Counted from the stretch's first letter, positions 17,655-25,749 are shown. The stretch is DNA of 64,000 nt from Halobacillus litoralis (GCF_020524085.2 NZ_CP129016.1:377001-441000); one strand, 5' to 3'. The notes: generated by a model not told the origin, from the letters alone. Program-made: numbers and translations.

Positions 17655-18452
17655 ATGAGAAAAAACACAGGATGCGGAAATGGTTATGGACAAGGTAAAA
17701 AATGTCCATCTCTATCTAGTGATGTAGCTAAATCAAGAAGTTTATCTACAGAAACAGAAGAGTTCTCTACTGATGATAATGAAAAAACAAGAATTCTTGG
17801 TGATGTGTTGATCCAGTCTCTTACTGAGGCGGACTTCAAACTACCATCTTATGCTAGAGCCATTAAAAACATCGAGAAGAACGTTTCCTTGACACAGTGT
17901 AAAGCGATTCCCGTTGTCGGAAACCCTAGGTACGTGAAATTGTTTGTTGAAGGGGTCGTACACAAAAACATCCAGTATGTGGAAGATGGGTATGGATATG
18001 TCAAAGACTACAGCATCGATATCCCGTTTAAAGCGTACGATCAGGTTGAACTTGCAAACGACGTCCAGTATCCATTCGATTTCCCATACAGCGTGAAAGA
18101 CAACGTCCTCGAACGCCGTGAGCTTGCCAAAGACGGCATGGGCGCCAACCGTTGCGAATTCGGTTCTTTGACATTCGAAATCAACAACGAACCAATCAAA
18201 TGTAAACTTCTCGCTTCTGCTGTAAACCAGTGGGACATTGTGCATCATTTTGATAACTGGGGACGTTTCAACAAAGTAACGGAAAAAATGGACATTAACC
18301 TTGTCATTAAATTGACCCAAAAACAACAAGATCTCGATTTCCCACCAATTCCGCCAAATGGCGATAATGGTGGAGGAGGAGAAGCTCAGGCTTCTACAAC
18401 TCAACAACAAGAAACGGTTTACAGCCGCTTCCGAAAAATCATCGGTCAATAA
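17655..18452 (+). CDS. CsxC-like spore surface protein with SPOCS (DUF3794-type) domain, copy 1
   Basis: Protein of 265 residues. The N-terminus is Gly/Cys/Lys-rich (GCGNGYGQGKK). The core shares with the two copies downstream the pattern LTQCKAIP, LFVEGVVHKNIQYV and a long C-terminal helix VTEKMDINLVIKLTQKQQ. This is the SPOCS-type domain of sporulation proteins such as SipL and SpoVID and of the exosporium protein CsxC. The C-terminal tail is Gly/Gln-rich. It has diverged most of the three copies: the equivalents of HQESxxYNELPFCEL are absent. An AGAAGGAG site favours ATG 17655 over the GTG three codons earlier, which overlaps that site. A spore-coat or exosporium location is inferred. Confidence 0.8.
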   Translation: MRKNTGCGNGYGQGKKCPSLSSDVAKSRSLSTETEEFSTDDNEKTRILGDVLIQSLTEADFKLPSYARAIKNIEKNVSLTQCKAIPVVGNPRYVKLFVEGVVHKNIQYVEDGYGYVKDYSIDIPFKAYDQVELANDVQYPFDFPYSVKDNVLERRELAKDGMGANRCEFGSLTFEINNEPIKCKLLASAVNQWDIVHHFDNWGRFNKVTEKMDINLVIKLTQKQQDLDFPPIPPNGDNGGGGEAQASTTQQQETVYSRFRKIIGQ

Positions 18453-18457
18453 TAAAG

Positions 18458-18490
18458 AAGAGAAGCTCCTTGTCGGGGCCTCTCTTTTTT
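18458..18490 (+). terminator. Stem-loop terminator after csxC-like copy 1
   Basis: GAGAAGCTCC pairs imperfectly with GGGGCCTCTC, followed by a run of T. It separates convergent genes and may serve both. Confidence 0.65.
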
Positions 18491-18504
18491 TATAGTAAAC
18501 AAAA

Positions 18505-19905
18505 CTATATACGTACATATTGTTTTTGCAAAAGGTCATAGAGAATTTGAGCGGATCCTTGAATGTAGAGTTTCCCATCTGTCACAGAGGCATCACTATG
18601 ACTGACGAAGCGTACACTTTGCGCTTCTACTTCCACCTGTTCAACGAAGGTTTCAACAAACTCATAGTGCACGTTTCCTGTCCCGTCACACTCAAAAGTA
18701 TATTCCTTCCGATCTGAATACGGAATCTGCGGATCGCTCTTCCAATCTACACCCACTGTCTTCTCCCAAGGTACCGTCTGTCTGAGCTGCTGCAATGATT
18801 CACCATTGTCATAAATGACCTCCACCATGAGTACACCGCTAAGAAAAACATAAGAAGATGGCAGAACAACCGTTTCTTTTTGAGAGTGAATAGATAAGTG
18901 TATTTCTATGATTTCGCAAAGATCATCAGGAATATTCAACGTTTCCATAAGGTCCACTTCGACCATCTTAGTAGACAATAAGACGGGCACTTTCACGGTC
19001 ATGTTCCATGAGGAGTTTGACGATTCTTCCACTTCTTCACAAAGGAATTCCAAAGAAGAAGAACTCTCCATTACTTCCTGCTCGTGCACACATAGAGATT
19101 CTTCGTCCCCTTCCAGCGTACAAGATGAGCTTTCATCCAGAGGGAGGATTAATGAAGATTCTTCCTCCTCGTAAGACCATTCGATTTTTTCTGACCAGGA
19201 ACTGGATTCATCCAGCATGGAGCAGACCTCATGACGGAAGTTGTCGGATGGGTGTTCATTCCTTGGCTTTTCTACTGACATGTCTTCCTTTGGATAACCG
19301 AAGTCTTTCTCTTCCAAAATGATATTTTTCTGAGCATGGTAGTGATCCTTAAAATCTTGCCGATGGTCCGAGGACTCTTCCATGGAAGACACGATATCCG
19401 TCAAGATGGAGTAGTCTTGGCGATCATTTTCTACCATCTCTTGAGGATCGTTCATAGAACTCCAGTCTGGACTAGGATCCTCTTTTAGTAATGCTAGTAT
19501 TTCCGGAAGGAACGGGTTGTTTTTCTTCCTTTCCCTATCAGACTTCGTGGGAAGATGGTCCAATGATTCATCAAAAAAATCAACCCTGTTACTGGTACCT
19601 TCGACTATGGACTTCTGATCTTCCCGGAAGGAGGACATCCGTTTTCGGTTCTCCGCTAATCCATGTTCTTCCGTTTCTTCATCCAAAATTTTGGAAGGTG
19701 GGGAAATGACGGGTCGAGGCATTTCTCCACCTGAGTTGTAAGGAGAATAGATTTCATGGTAATTAATGGAAGAAGAGAGGTCTTCTTCGAATTGAAAATG
19801 ACGGGGAGGGATATCTTTCCCACGCTCTTCCTTTGTTTTCAATGGTTTGGGATGGGATCGTTTCGTCCAACGTGTTTGATTGAACTTGATTTCATCTCTT
19901 TTCAT
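18505..19905 (-). CDS. SpoVID/SipL-like spore protein with C-terminal SPOCS domain
   Basis: Protein of 466 residues in two parts. Residues 1 to about 300 are low-complexity and acidic, rich in Ser, Glu and Asp with recurring ESSS blocks, and likely disordered. Residues about 305-466 form a SPOCS-like domain: VKVPVLLSTKMVEVDL, then IEIHLSIHSQKETVVLPSSYVFLSGVLMVEVIY and a C-terminal helix. In B. subtilis SpoVID, a SPOCS-type N-terminal domain and an acidic region organise coat encasement; here the order is reversed. No clear LysM domain is seen. The ATG has no strong site of its own; it follows a nine-codon leader reading frame. Confidence 0.7.
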   Translation of the reverse strand: MKRDEIKFNQTRWTKRSHPKPLKTKEERGKDIPPRHFQFEEDLSSSINYHEIYSPYNSGGEMPRPVISPPSKILDEETEEHGLAENRKRMSSFREDQKSIVEGTSNRVDFFDESLDHLPTKSDRERKKNNPFLPEILALLKEDPSPDWSSMNDPQEMVENDRQDYSILTDIVSSMEESSDHRQDFKDHYHAQKNIILEEKDFGYPKEDMSVEKPRNEHPSDNFRHEVCSMLDESSSWSEKIEWSYEEEESSLILPLDESSSCTLEGDEESLCVHEQEVMESSSSLEFLCEEVEESSNSSWNMTVKVPVLLSTKMVEVDLMETLNIPDDLCEIIEIHLSIHSQKETVVLPSSYVFLSGVLMVEVIYDNGESLQQLRQTVPWEKTVGVDWKSDPQIPYSDRKEYTFECDGTGNVHYEFVETFVEQVEVEAQSVRFVSHSDASVTDGKLYIQGSAQILYDLLQKQYVRI

Positions 19906-19906
19906 A

Positions 19907-19936
19907 TTACTCAGAAAGGTGCTTGCCTTTCAGCAT
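19907..19936 (-). CDS. Possible nine-residue leader peptide
   Basis: ATG at 19936 has an excellent AAGGAGG site and reads MLKGKHLSE then stops one base before the ATG of the SpoVID-like gene. Within it GAAAGG and CCTTTC can form a six-bp hairpin. This would couple translation of the main gene. Alternatively the base count is wrong and this is the true N-terminus of the main protein. Confidence 0.35.
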   Translation of the reverse strand: MLKGKHLSE

Positions 19937-19972
19937 CCTTTCTCCCCTCCTTTCTATCATAGACTTCACTCA

Positions 19973-20704
19973 TCAATCATCATTGGAAGCTGAAGCTACG
20001 CGTATTTGCTGGTCCTGGAGAACTTTCAAGTAAATATCAAGCACCATTTTTTCTTCGACTTGAGTAAAGTACCCTTCATTGAATGGTGAAGAACCCGGAA
20101 GAGGTTGACGATCGATGGCCTCATCCCATTCGATGATCTTACTGGAAAGAAGCTCACAATAAGGAAGCTCATTATAATATTGGCTGCTCTCCTGGTGATA
20201 TTGAGAAAGATCACTGCTCAACAGTTCATCCTTTTCAGGGAATCCAGAAGGTAAGGGTTGAGATACGGCAAAATCAAATTCTTCACGCTTATTATTTTTC
20301 GGCATGACCGGCATGGATAAGAAGTCTTTGACTTCAATCACCGTATCGAATGGAATATCAACGGTAAACGAATGGAGATCCGAAGCGACCGTCGTATCCG
20401 TGCTCATTTCAATTTCGTTCGATGGACTTGCATATTGGATATTTTTACGGACAAATCCTTTAATGAATAGTTTTTTTGTCGGGAGTAGCAAACGACATTG
20501 AGTCAAGGCGACTCTTTTCTTAATGTCTTTAATTTCAAGAACAGGTTCTGGAAAAGTGATGGTTTCATTTATGTTCAGCTGGACATTGAGTTCGGCGAGA
20601 ACGACCGGCACCTTTGTGACGATTTTGCCTATGCTCACATGAGGCTTGCATGGCTTACAATACCCTTTTTCACACTCATAGGAATCGTTATGTTTATCAG
20701 ACAT
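19973..20704 (-). CDS. CsxC-like spore surface protein with SPOCS domain, copy 2
   Basis: Protein of 243 residues. A Cys-rich N-terminus (CEKGYCKPCKP) is followed by VTKVPVVLAELNVQLNIN, FPEPVLEIKDIKKRVALTQCRLL and LFIKGFVRKNIQYASPS. Then come a variable segment and the conserved YHQESSQYYNELPYCELLSSKIIEWDEA block ending in a helix. It is closely similar to the next gene upstream, so a tandem duplication is likely. TAGGAGG lies 7 bases before ATG 20704. A sigma-K-like promoter is visible, which fits late mother-cell expression. Confidence 0.85.
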   Translation of the reverse strand: MSDKHNDSYECEKGYCKPCKPHVSIGKIVTKVPVVLAELNVQLNINETITFPEPVLEIKDIKKRVALTQCRLLLPTKKLFIKGFVRKNIQYASPSNEIEMSTDTTVASDLHSFTVDIPFDTVIEVKDFLSMPVMPKNNKREEFDFAVSQPLPSGFPEKDELLSSDLSQYHQESSQYYNELPYCELLSSKIIEWDEAIDRQPLPGSSPFNEGYFTQVEEKMVLDIYLKVLQDQQIRVASASNDD

Positions 20705-20733
20705 TCGATGGCCTCCTAAACGAAAGATATCCC

Positions 20734-20760
20734 CATGGTATGTAGAAGAACTGACAATGT
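20734..20760 (-). promoter_or_regulatory. Sigma-K-like promoter for CsxC-like copy 2
   Basis: On the minus strand AC (20759-20760) is followed after 16 bases by CATACCATG (20734-20742), close to the sigma-K consensus AC-N16/17-CATAnnnTA. It lies 30 bases before the start codon. Confidence 0.5.
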
Positions 20761-20846
20761 CTGGGCTCTTATCTCGACTTTGAGATACGTTCAAGCCAAC
20801 AAGCTGAAGGAGGATGAACCATCAATCGCCTATGAAATAAAATAAG

Positions 20847-20878
20847 AAAACACGATCCCTTATAGGGGACCGTGTTTT
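20847..20878 (-). terminator. Stem-loop terminator after CsxC-like copy 3
   Basis: AAAACACGATCCC pairs with GGGGACCGTGTTTT with one mismatch, 13 bases past the stop of the upstream gene. T-rich flanks on either strand. Confidence 0.7.
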
Positions 20879-20891
20879 GATGTTCAGGAGA

Positions 20892-21668
20892 TTATCCGTT
20901 TCCGTTTCCATTTCTGTCTAGTTCGACTTGTTGCTTTTGCAAAACTTTGATGCGGAATCGGACCATCATTTTCTCAACGATGTGGTGGAAGTAGCCTTCA
21001 TCAACCGGACCGTATGAATGGCGGTCTGTTGCTTCATCCCACTCGATGATGTCACTTGCGACAAGCTCACAGAATGGAAGCTCGTTGTACGCTTGTGTGC
21101 TCTCCTGGTGGTACTGAGAAAGATCGCTGGATAGATATTGATCTTTTTCAGGGAATCCTTCACCAAGGTCCTGAGCACGGAAGAAGTCAAATTCTCTTCT
21201 TGTATTCGCTACAGGAAGTTGAACCAATCCTTGAAGATCTACAGTCGTCATGCAGTCAAAATGGATTTTAGTCGTCAATGACTTCATATCAGATGATACA
21301 CATTCGCCTGAAGCACCGTACACCGGGCTAGCATATTGAATGTTTTTACGGACATACCCTTTGATGAACAATGGGAATTCTCCGTCGGTGAAAAGATCGT
21401 CGCTGCCTGTTGACGTACGAGTCATCAAACGACATTGAGTGATTACCACTCTTTTCTTAATGTCTTTGATTTCCAGTACAGGGTGCGGGAACTTAATGTT
21501 CGCTACAAGATGAGTCGTAACATCATAGGCTCCAAGTTCTACAGGAACTTTGATTGTCAGTTCATCTGCAGGGTTTACCGGAGTATCCGCTTCTGAGTTT
21601 GTGCAATTGTCAACTGAGGCTGAAGCATTAAGGTTTACACATTTATCGTGACAATTATCTTTTTTCAT
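20892..21668 (-). CDS. CsxC-like spore surface protein with SPOCS domain, copy 3
   Basis: Protein of 258 residues. The N-terminus has scattered Cys and Asn (NCHDKCVNLN). The SPOCS core reads LTIKVPVELGAYDVTTHL, HPVLEIKDIKKRVVITQCRLM, LFIKGYVRKNIQYASPV and YHQESTQAYNELPFCEL followed by EWDEATDRHS. It is the copy closest to family CsxC proteins of Bacillus exosporium. AAAGGAGG precedes the start; ATG 21668 or the adjacent GTG 21671 could be used. CATAGAATA (21701-21709) upstream fits a sigma-K -10 box without a clear -35. Confidence 0.87.
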   Translation of the reverse strand: MKKDNCHDKCVNLNASASVDNCTNSEADTPVNPADELTIKVPVELGAYDVTTHLVANIKFPHPVLEIKDIKKRVVITQCRLMTRTSTGSDDLFTDGEFPLFIKGYVRKNIQYASPVYGASGECVSSDMKSLTTKIHFDCMTTVDLQGLVQLPVANTRREFDFFRAQDLGEGFPEKDQYLSSDLSQYHQESTQAYNELPFCELVASDIIEWDEATDRHSYGPVDEGYFHHIVEKMMVRFRIKVLQKQQVELDRNGNGNG

Positions 21669-21860
21669 CACTATTTTCCTCCTTTATATTAACCTCACTG
21701 TATTCTATGCAATCTACTCTATTAAGCATGGTCATTTGAAGGAGTATAAACGTGGAACTTTGACCAAGTCATCTCATTTTAATAGATATCACCTGTAGTC
21801 TTTATCTACTTTCATTAAAAGTTTCTTATGTTGTAATCTCTATCTTCTCTCATTAGCATG

Positions 21861-22007
21861 GTTTACACTCTCTTCGGAACAGTTAACACATCCTTTGGCG
21901 CGGTTCGCACTAACTTTGGTGCGATTCGCACTCCCTTTGGCGCGGTCCGCACTCCCTTTGGCGCGATTCACACTCTCTTTGGCGCGGTCCGCACTCCCTC
22001 ACAGTCT
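21861..22007. repeat. Seven 21-bp tandem repeats upstream of the ParM-like gene
   Basis: Seven direct units of exactly 21 bp begin at 21861, 21882, 21903, 21924, 21945, 21966 and 21987. The consensus is close to GTTCGCACTCCCTTTGGCGC plus G; outer units are more degenerate and the last is half-conserved. A further ATTCGCAC occurs at 22041. The 21-bp period equals two helical turns, so each unit presents the same DNA face. It could be the centromere (parC-like) of the actin-type partition pair downstream. Similar low-complexity intergenic repeats also occur in other Bacillaceae, so this role is inference. The rest of 21672-22093 holds a six-bp hairpin (22061-22079) just before the parM ribosome site. 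Confidence 0.9.
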
Positions 22008-22093
22008 GATTTTTGCAGAGTTCGAGACAGGAAATTGGGTATTCGCACAGGGACTGCCTCTTCTACATAGGTTGTAGAATGAGGAGGTTGAAA

Positions 22094-23284
22094 ATGAACA
22101 GAAATAATTTTCTTGCCGTAGATGTCGGAAACAGCTGGTACAAAGCGTTGGTATCCGATCAAGGGGAAACGTTTGATTATCAGATGCCGAACGCAATCGC
22201 CTTGTTTGATGAGGAATTTTACGAAAAACCGTACGATGAAGAAGATGTGGATCTTGAGGAAAATTTGATCGTTGAAATCAAAAGCCCTTCCATTCAGGAT
22301 CGACGCGAGATCTTTTATATCGGTAAGTCAGCGATGCAGCAGAAAAACGTCAGCTTAACATCATTCAACAATCAAAAAGTTGACGAAGAACGCACGTACA
22401 TCTTACTTTTTGCAACCGCTGCGTATCATGCATTATTGACGAATCCTGCTGAGGGGGACCTGCAATTTACGATTGATCAGCTGGCGGTATCGTTACCTAC
22501 AACCCAATACAAAGAGAAAAAGAATCAATTCAAACAGCGCTTGATTGGAAATCATACGGTCATTTTTCATAAAGTTCCTGGTATAAGAGAACCGAAGGAA
22601 GTCGCGGTCAAAATACAAATTGAAGATGTCATCGTAGGTGCTGAAGGAGCCCTTGCCTACTTAGCTTTGACAAGGGATCAGGAGACGCTCATGATCTCGG
22701 ACGACTCACTCGTAAAGGATTCTTTCAAAGGCATCCTCATCGGTGACCTCGGTGGAGATTCTGTGGACTTTGTAGGGATCAAGAAAAATAAACCGGTGGC
22801 ATCTGTCGAAGGTGAGCCATTCGGCATCAACCAATTCCTCGACCATATCATACAAAAAGTAAGTAAAAATGAAATGTACAGCTTCAATTCACGGTCGGAG
22901 CTTGAAGAAAAACTCGTGGCCGGACAGTCCGAATGGTATGTTGAACCATTCGCGGGAGTACGAAAAGATATAAGTAAATACATCACCCCACAGATGCGTT
23001 TGATGGCTATCAAGTATCTTGAACATTTCGACCGGGTGAGAAGCCGTTCCATCGAAATTAAGGGTGCCTCCCGTTATATTGCGGTTGGTGGCGCCGCTGA
23101 AATCGCTGAAAAACATATCAAAGAAGCAGCCGTGAAATGGAATGAACGCGGCCGTCCGATTGAATTACTTTTCCCTGAAAACATGTCGCAATTGAATGTC
23201 CAGGGATTGATGATTCTTGCTAAGATGCAGTGGATCAGCAAAAACAAAGAATATGCGGACGATTACGCTTATATCAAAAGTTAG
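22094..23284 (+). CDS. parM: ParM/StbA-like actin-family protein
   Basis: Protein of 396 residues with the actin/Hsp70 ATPase fold of plasmid segregation proteins (ParM, Alp7A). Phosphate-1 motif is AVDVGNSWYKALV at the N-terminus, phosphate-2 is LIGDLGGDSVDFVGI near residue 220, and the adenosine motif is AVGGAAEIAEKH near residue 338. It has GAGGAGGTTG before the ATG. The small gene 11 bases downstream and the 21-bp repeats upstream reproduce the layout of type II partition loci. Filament formation and DNA segregation are expected from the family; why such a locus sits among spore-coat genes is unclear. Confidence 0.85.
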   Translation: MNRNNFLAVDVGNSWYKALVSDQGETFDYQMPNAIALFDEEFYEKPYDEEDVDLEENLIVEIKSPSIQDRREIFYIGKSAMQQKNVSLTSFNNQKVDEERTYILLFATAAYHALLTNPAEGDLQFTIDQLAVSLPTTQYKEKKNQFKQRLIGNHTVIFHKVPGIREPKEVAVKIQIEDVIVGAEGALAYLALTRDQETLMISDDSLVKDSFKGILIGDLGGDSVDFVGIKKNKPVASVEGEPFGINQFLDHIIQKVSKNEMYSFNSRSELEEKLVAGQSEWYVEPFAGVRKDISKYITPQMRLMAIKYLEHFDRVRSRSIEIKGASRYIAVGGAAEIAEKHIKEAAVKWNERGRPIELLFPENMSQLNVQGLMILAKMQWISKNKEYADDYAYIKS

Positions 23285-23295
23285 AGGGTGAAGGA

Positions 23296-23664
23296 ATGTC
23301 AAACGTATATCACGATTATTTTAAAGAAACCGTGCTTACGATCCCTGATTCCTTCATTGACATAAAGTCAGGAGACCAGCACCCGGTCTCCGCTGAAATT
23401 AAAGAGGAAATAGCCTATCATGCAGAAAATAACACCTTGAATCATTTGATTTTCTCTGCCTTGAACCACTACTTTCATAAAGCGGCTGTTTCTCAGCCAG
23501 AGGGTACCAATGGGGTCTTGTCTGAATTGCTGGAAATAAAAAGGTTGCTTGCGGGAGGTTCTTATCAAAGACGGAATGGACCACTATCCATCAAGAAACC
23601 CACTGGTTCTCAGGAGATGGACCTTCAGGAAATCGAGGATCTGTTAGAAGCTTTCGGAGGGTAA
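23296..23664 (+). CDS. Small ParR-like partner of the actin homologue
   Basis: Protein of 122 residues directly after the actin-like gene. The N-terminal half has a short strand (ETVLTIPDSF) followed by two helices, compatible with a ribbon-helix-helix DNA-binding fold. The middle is basic (SYQRRNGPLSIKKP), and the last 15 residues (MDLQEIEDLLEAFGG) form an acidic amphipathic helix like the filament-binding tail of ParR-type adaptors. I name it by position, size and this layout, not by confident family recognition. GTGAAGGA serves as ribosome site for ATG 23296; the frame overlaps the end of parM further upstream. Confidence 0.65.
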   Translation: MSNVYHDYFKETVLTIPDSFIDIKSGDQHPVSAEIKEEIAYHAENNTLNHLIFSALNHYFHKAAVSQPEGTNGVLSELLEIKRLLAGGSYQRRNGPLSIKKPTGSQEMDLQEIEDLLEAFGG

Positions 23665-23676
23665 GCATATATGTAC

Positions 23677-23710
23677 AGAAGGTAGGCTGCTGAAGCTACC
23701 TTCTTTTCTT
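23677..23710 (+). terminator. Stem-loop terminator after the parM-like operon
   Basis: AGAAGGTAG and CTACCTTCT form a 9-bp perfect stem with a 10-base loop, followed by TTTCTTTT. It also faces the convergent coat gene. Confidence 0.7.
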
Positions 23711-23770
23711 TTACCGGTGAACGCATAGGAAAGGTAAGTTAATGTTTCGTCATTTAAAAGAAGACGTGTT

Positions 23771-24328
23771 TTACAAATGAACCGCTGGCAGGCAGGTAAT
23801 CGCACAGAAACATGATAAATCCACAGTGATGCAGATGCCGGTTCCGATGAGGTCATTCAAGCTCTTATGGTCTAGTTGATGACAGGCAGACCCGTGCTTG
23901 CTGTGACAATTCTTCGGATGCTTTTCTTTCAAGTCTGACTTAAAGTCAAGAAGCTCAAGAACCGCACAATCTTTATTCAATTCTTTGATCTTAAAAATGT
24001 GGGTATGGATACACTTGATTTTTTCTTTCTTAGAATGACAGGAATAAGTAGCTACCCCCGTGCCTTTGAAAGGTTCACAACCGCAATATAAAAGGAAAGG
24101 AATCGTGTTTTTCTTCACACGCTTCTCTCCTAGAAGCTCATTGATTGATTGCTGGCAAGATGTGTAGCAATCATCTTTTTTCACTTTCTTTTGCGCATAG
24201 AGAATCGCCTCTAATACTTCTTCTACACAGTTTTTATAATGTTTCATTTTATGTTGTTTATCTTTTTTTCCACAGCACCCACCTTTAGGGTGGTGATCAT
24301 AGTCATAGTCATACGCTCGGTAACTCAT
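23771..24328 (-). CDS. cotZ: CotY/CotZ-family spore coat protein
   Basis: Protein of 185 residues rich in Cys, His and Lys. It starts MSYRAYDYDYDHH and ends with the family signature GICITVDLSCFCAITCLPAVHL-like region, where five Cys cluster. FLLYCGCEPFKGTG is another conserved block. CotY and CotZ form the crust (outermost coat) of Bacillus spores, or exosporium layers in the B. cereus group, and polymerise through disulfides. The ATG at 24328 has AAGGAGTG upstream. An AC-N16-CGTATAATA element upstream resembles a sigma-K promoter with one mismatch. Which of CotY or CotZ it corresponds to is not certain. Confidence 0.85.
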   Translation of the reverse strand: MSYRAYDYDYDHHPKGGCCGKKDKQHKMKHYKNCVEEVLEAILYAQKKVKKDDCYTSCQQSINELLGEKRVKKNTIPFLLYCGCEPFKGTGVATYSCHSKKEKIKCIHTHIFKIKELNKDCAVLELLDFKSDLKEKHPKNCHSKHGSACHQLDHKSLNDLIGTGICITVDLSCFCAITCLPAVHL

Positions 24329-24566
24329 TTTTTCACTCCTTAATGATTCAGTTACCGTATTATACGTGTGGAGATGATTTTCGTTTGATATGTGCGCCCA
24401 CAGCAAGGAAATTTCTTCACCTTCAGAAGATGAGGGTTCCTCCTGGTTACACCACCCTACAAAAGTCCCGTTGTAGGACTTTTTCATTATGAGCGTATCG
24501 TACCTTGGTTCACTTCTTTCCTTCACTTATACTAAGAATAATAGAAAGGAAAGGTCAGTGATTTTC

Positions 24567-24992
24567 ATGCTTTACATACGGCAGGTTGAAGATATTATTA
24601 AGGAGACACTGCTTGAACATCAACTGGACATCAATTATGAAATCAATAATAAACTTCCAGCCCCTATGAGTTATAATGTATCTACAAATACAGTGAATTT
24701 TAACTATCTACAAATCAATGGATATATGAGTAAAATAAAAGTAAATGAACCTGAAGAAAACATTGTGAGAATCATCCTCTATCATGAAATCGGCTACTAC
24801 CTGACATTTAAAAAACATAGACATGATCTGCGCACACTTATGTACGGTGAAGATCAGGAGATTGAAGAGCTGAAGTCAGTCATTGAAACGAATGCATGGA
24901 ACTATGGCCGTGCATTGGTTCCCGAACATCTGGTTGAAACTTACGACCTTGTTCGGGAAAAGGACGAGAGCCTTCTGCAAGGGTTGAAATAA
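24567..24992 (+). CDS. Hypothetical protein with HEIGY motif
   Basis: Protein of 141 residues; family not recognised with confidence. The N-terminal part reads MLYIRQVEDIIKETLLEHQL. In the middle VRIILYHEIGYYLTFKKH looks like a helix of a zincin-type peptidase (HExxH), but the second His is Tyr, so activity on that basis is doubtful unless the later His substitutes. A GTG at 24558 is an alternative start, closer to the AAGGAAAGG site. It lies divergently from the cotZ-like gene and may be part of the spore cluster. Confidence 0.7.
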   Translation: MLYIRQVEDIIKETLLEHQLDINYEINNKLPAPMSYNVSTNTVNFNYLQINGYMSKIKVNEPEENIVRIILYHEIGYYLTFKKHRHDLRTLMYGEDQEIEELKSVIETNAWNYGRALVPEHLVETYDLVREKDESLLQGLK

Positions 24993-25109
24993 AAAATTCC
25001 TTTATTCTACAAATTATCCTTGAAAATGGAAGGTCATCGGATAGACCTTGTAGAAATAGTTATACAGTCACTACATGATTAGGCTTAATAAAAAAGGAAG
25101 GTGAATGGC

Positions 25110-25610
25110 ATGTTCAAGAATCGTTTATTCAAGAATGTCCTATTCCGATGGATGCCACATAAAGAGCAAAGCATTTGTGAAAAGAGATTGGTCAAAGTGG
25201 TCAAACGCCTGAAGGTTGAGAATTTCAATTTTAATTGGGACCGTAACAGTTGTTTTGTGGAGTTTACATATCAAGGGGAGAGCTATCGTCTCGAGCATTC
25301 CGTTGATAAAGCCAAAGAAAAAGGCATTATTTTAAGGAATGGTCTGGACTGCTTGAACGAATTGACACAGTCACTCGAAGATTTGGGTTTGATTATCGAT
25401 CGTGGCATGTATGACTTCGACACTTGGATTGCCGGCATGAGACAGTCACCTTCCGTTGAGGAACCGCCTGAAGTGCAGGATGAGTTTCAACTTAAGTATA
25501 AATCTCTGGGAAAACAAGCGGGAGAAGAAACAATTGCGCTTAAACCAGAAACTTCTTTTAAGAAATTCGAAGACAGCCATCCAGCATCGAAACGAACGCA
25601 AATCAAATAA
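25110..25610 (+). CDS. Hypothetical protein
   Basis: Protein of 166 residues, not recognised. The N-terminus is basic (MFKNRLFKNVLFRW), the middle (about 30-110) has alternating strands and helices including FVEFTYQGESYRLEHSVDKAKEKG and IDRGMYDFDTWIAGM, and the C-terminal 50 residues look disordered and charged. It ends just before a strong terminator. AAGGAAGG lies 9 bases before ATG 25110. Monocistronic on the evidence of the 117-base gap upstream. Confidence 0.7.
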   Translation: MFKNRLFKNVLFRWMPHKEQSICEKRLVKVVKRLKVENFNFNWDRNSCFVEFTYQGESYRLEHSVDKAKEKGIILRNGLDCLNELTQSLEDLGLIIDRGMYDFDTWIAGMRQSPSVEEPPEVQDEFQLKYKSLGKQAGEETIALKPETSFKKFEDSHPASKRTQIK

Positions 25611-25613
25611 AAG

Positions 25614-25654
25614 AATGACCTGACTCTTCTTCCTAAAGAGCAGGTCATTTTTTA
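25614..25654. terminator. Bidirectional stem-loop terminator
   Basis: AATGACCTG and CAGGTCATT form a 9-bp stem around a smaller CTCTT/AAGAG stem, with T6 on the plus strand. It overlaps the last codon of a small minus-strand gene. Confidence 0.8.
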
Positions 25655-25749
25655 TTGATCTTTTTCTTGCCGATGTACATCCACATCGCTATATAACTTA
25701 CAAAAAGCAGGATCAAAAACATGGGTACAGATAAAACATCACGGATCAT
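25645..25749 (-). CDS. Small single-span membrane protein
   Basis: A 34-residue reading frame begins MIRDVLSVPMFLILLFVSY and ends with a basic GKKKINKK tail. That is one membrane helix with a positively charged C-terminus. It lies 21 bases after the membrane protein gene upstream, on the same strand, and has an AAAGGGTG site. A GTG at 25752 is an alternative start. Function unknown; the composition is unlikely to be chance but conservation should decide. Confidence 0.5.
   Translation of the reverse strand: MIRDVLSVPMFLILLFVSYIAMWMYIGKKKINKK

Noticed and set aside
21861..22007. CRISPR-like array
   Set aside because: Repeats are directly adjacent with no spacers and no cas genes nearby.
21858..22070. 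Reading frame encoding seven-residue repeats (FGAVRTP-like)
   Set aside because: It is a by-product of the 21-bp DNA repeat, which stays open in more than one frame; no ribosome site.
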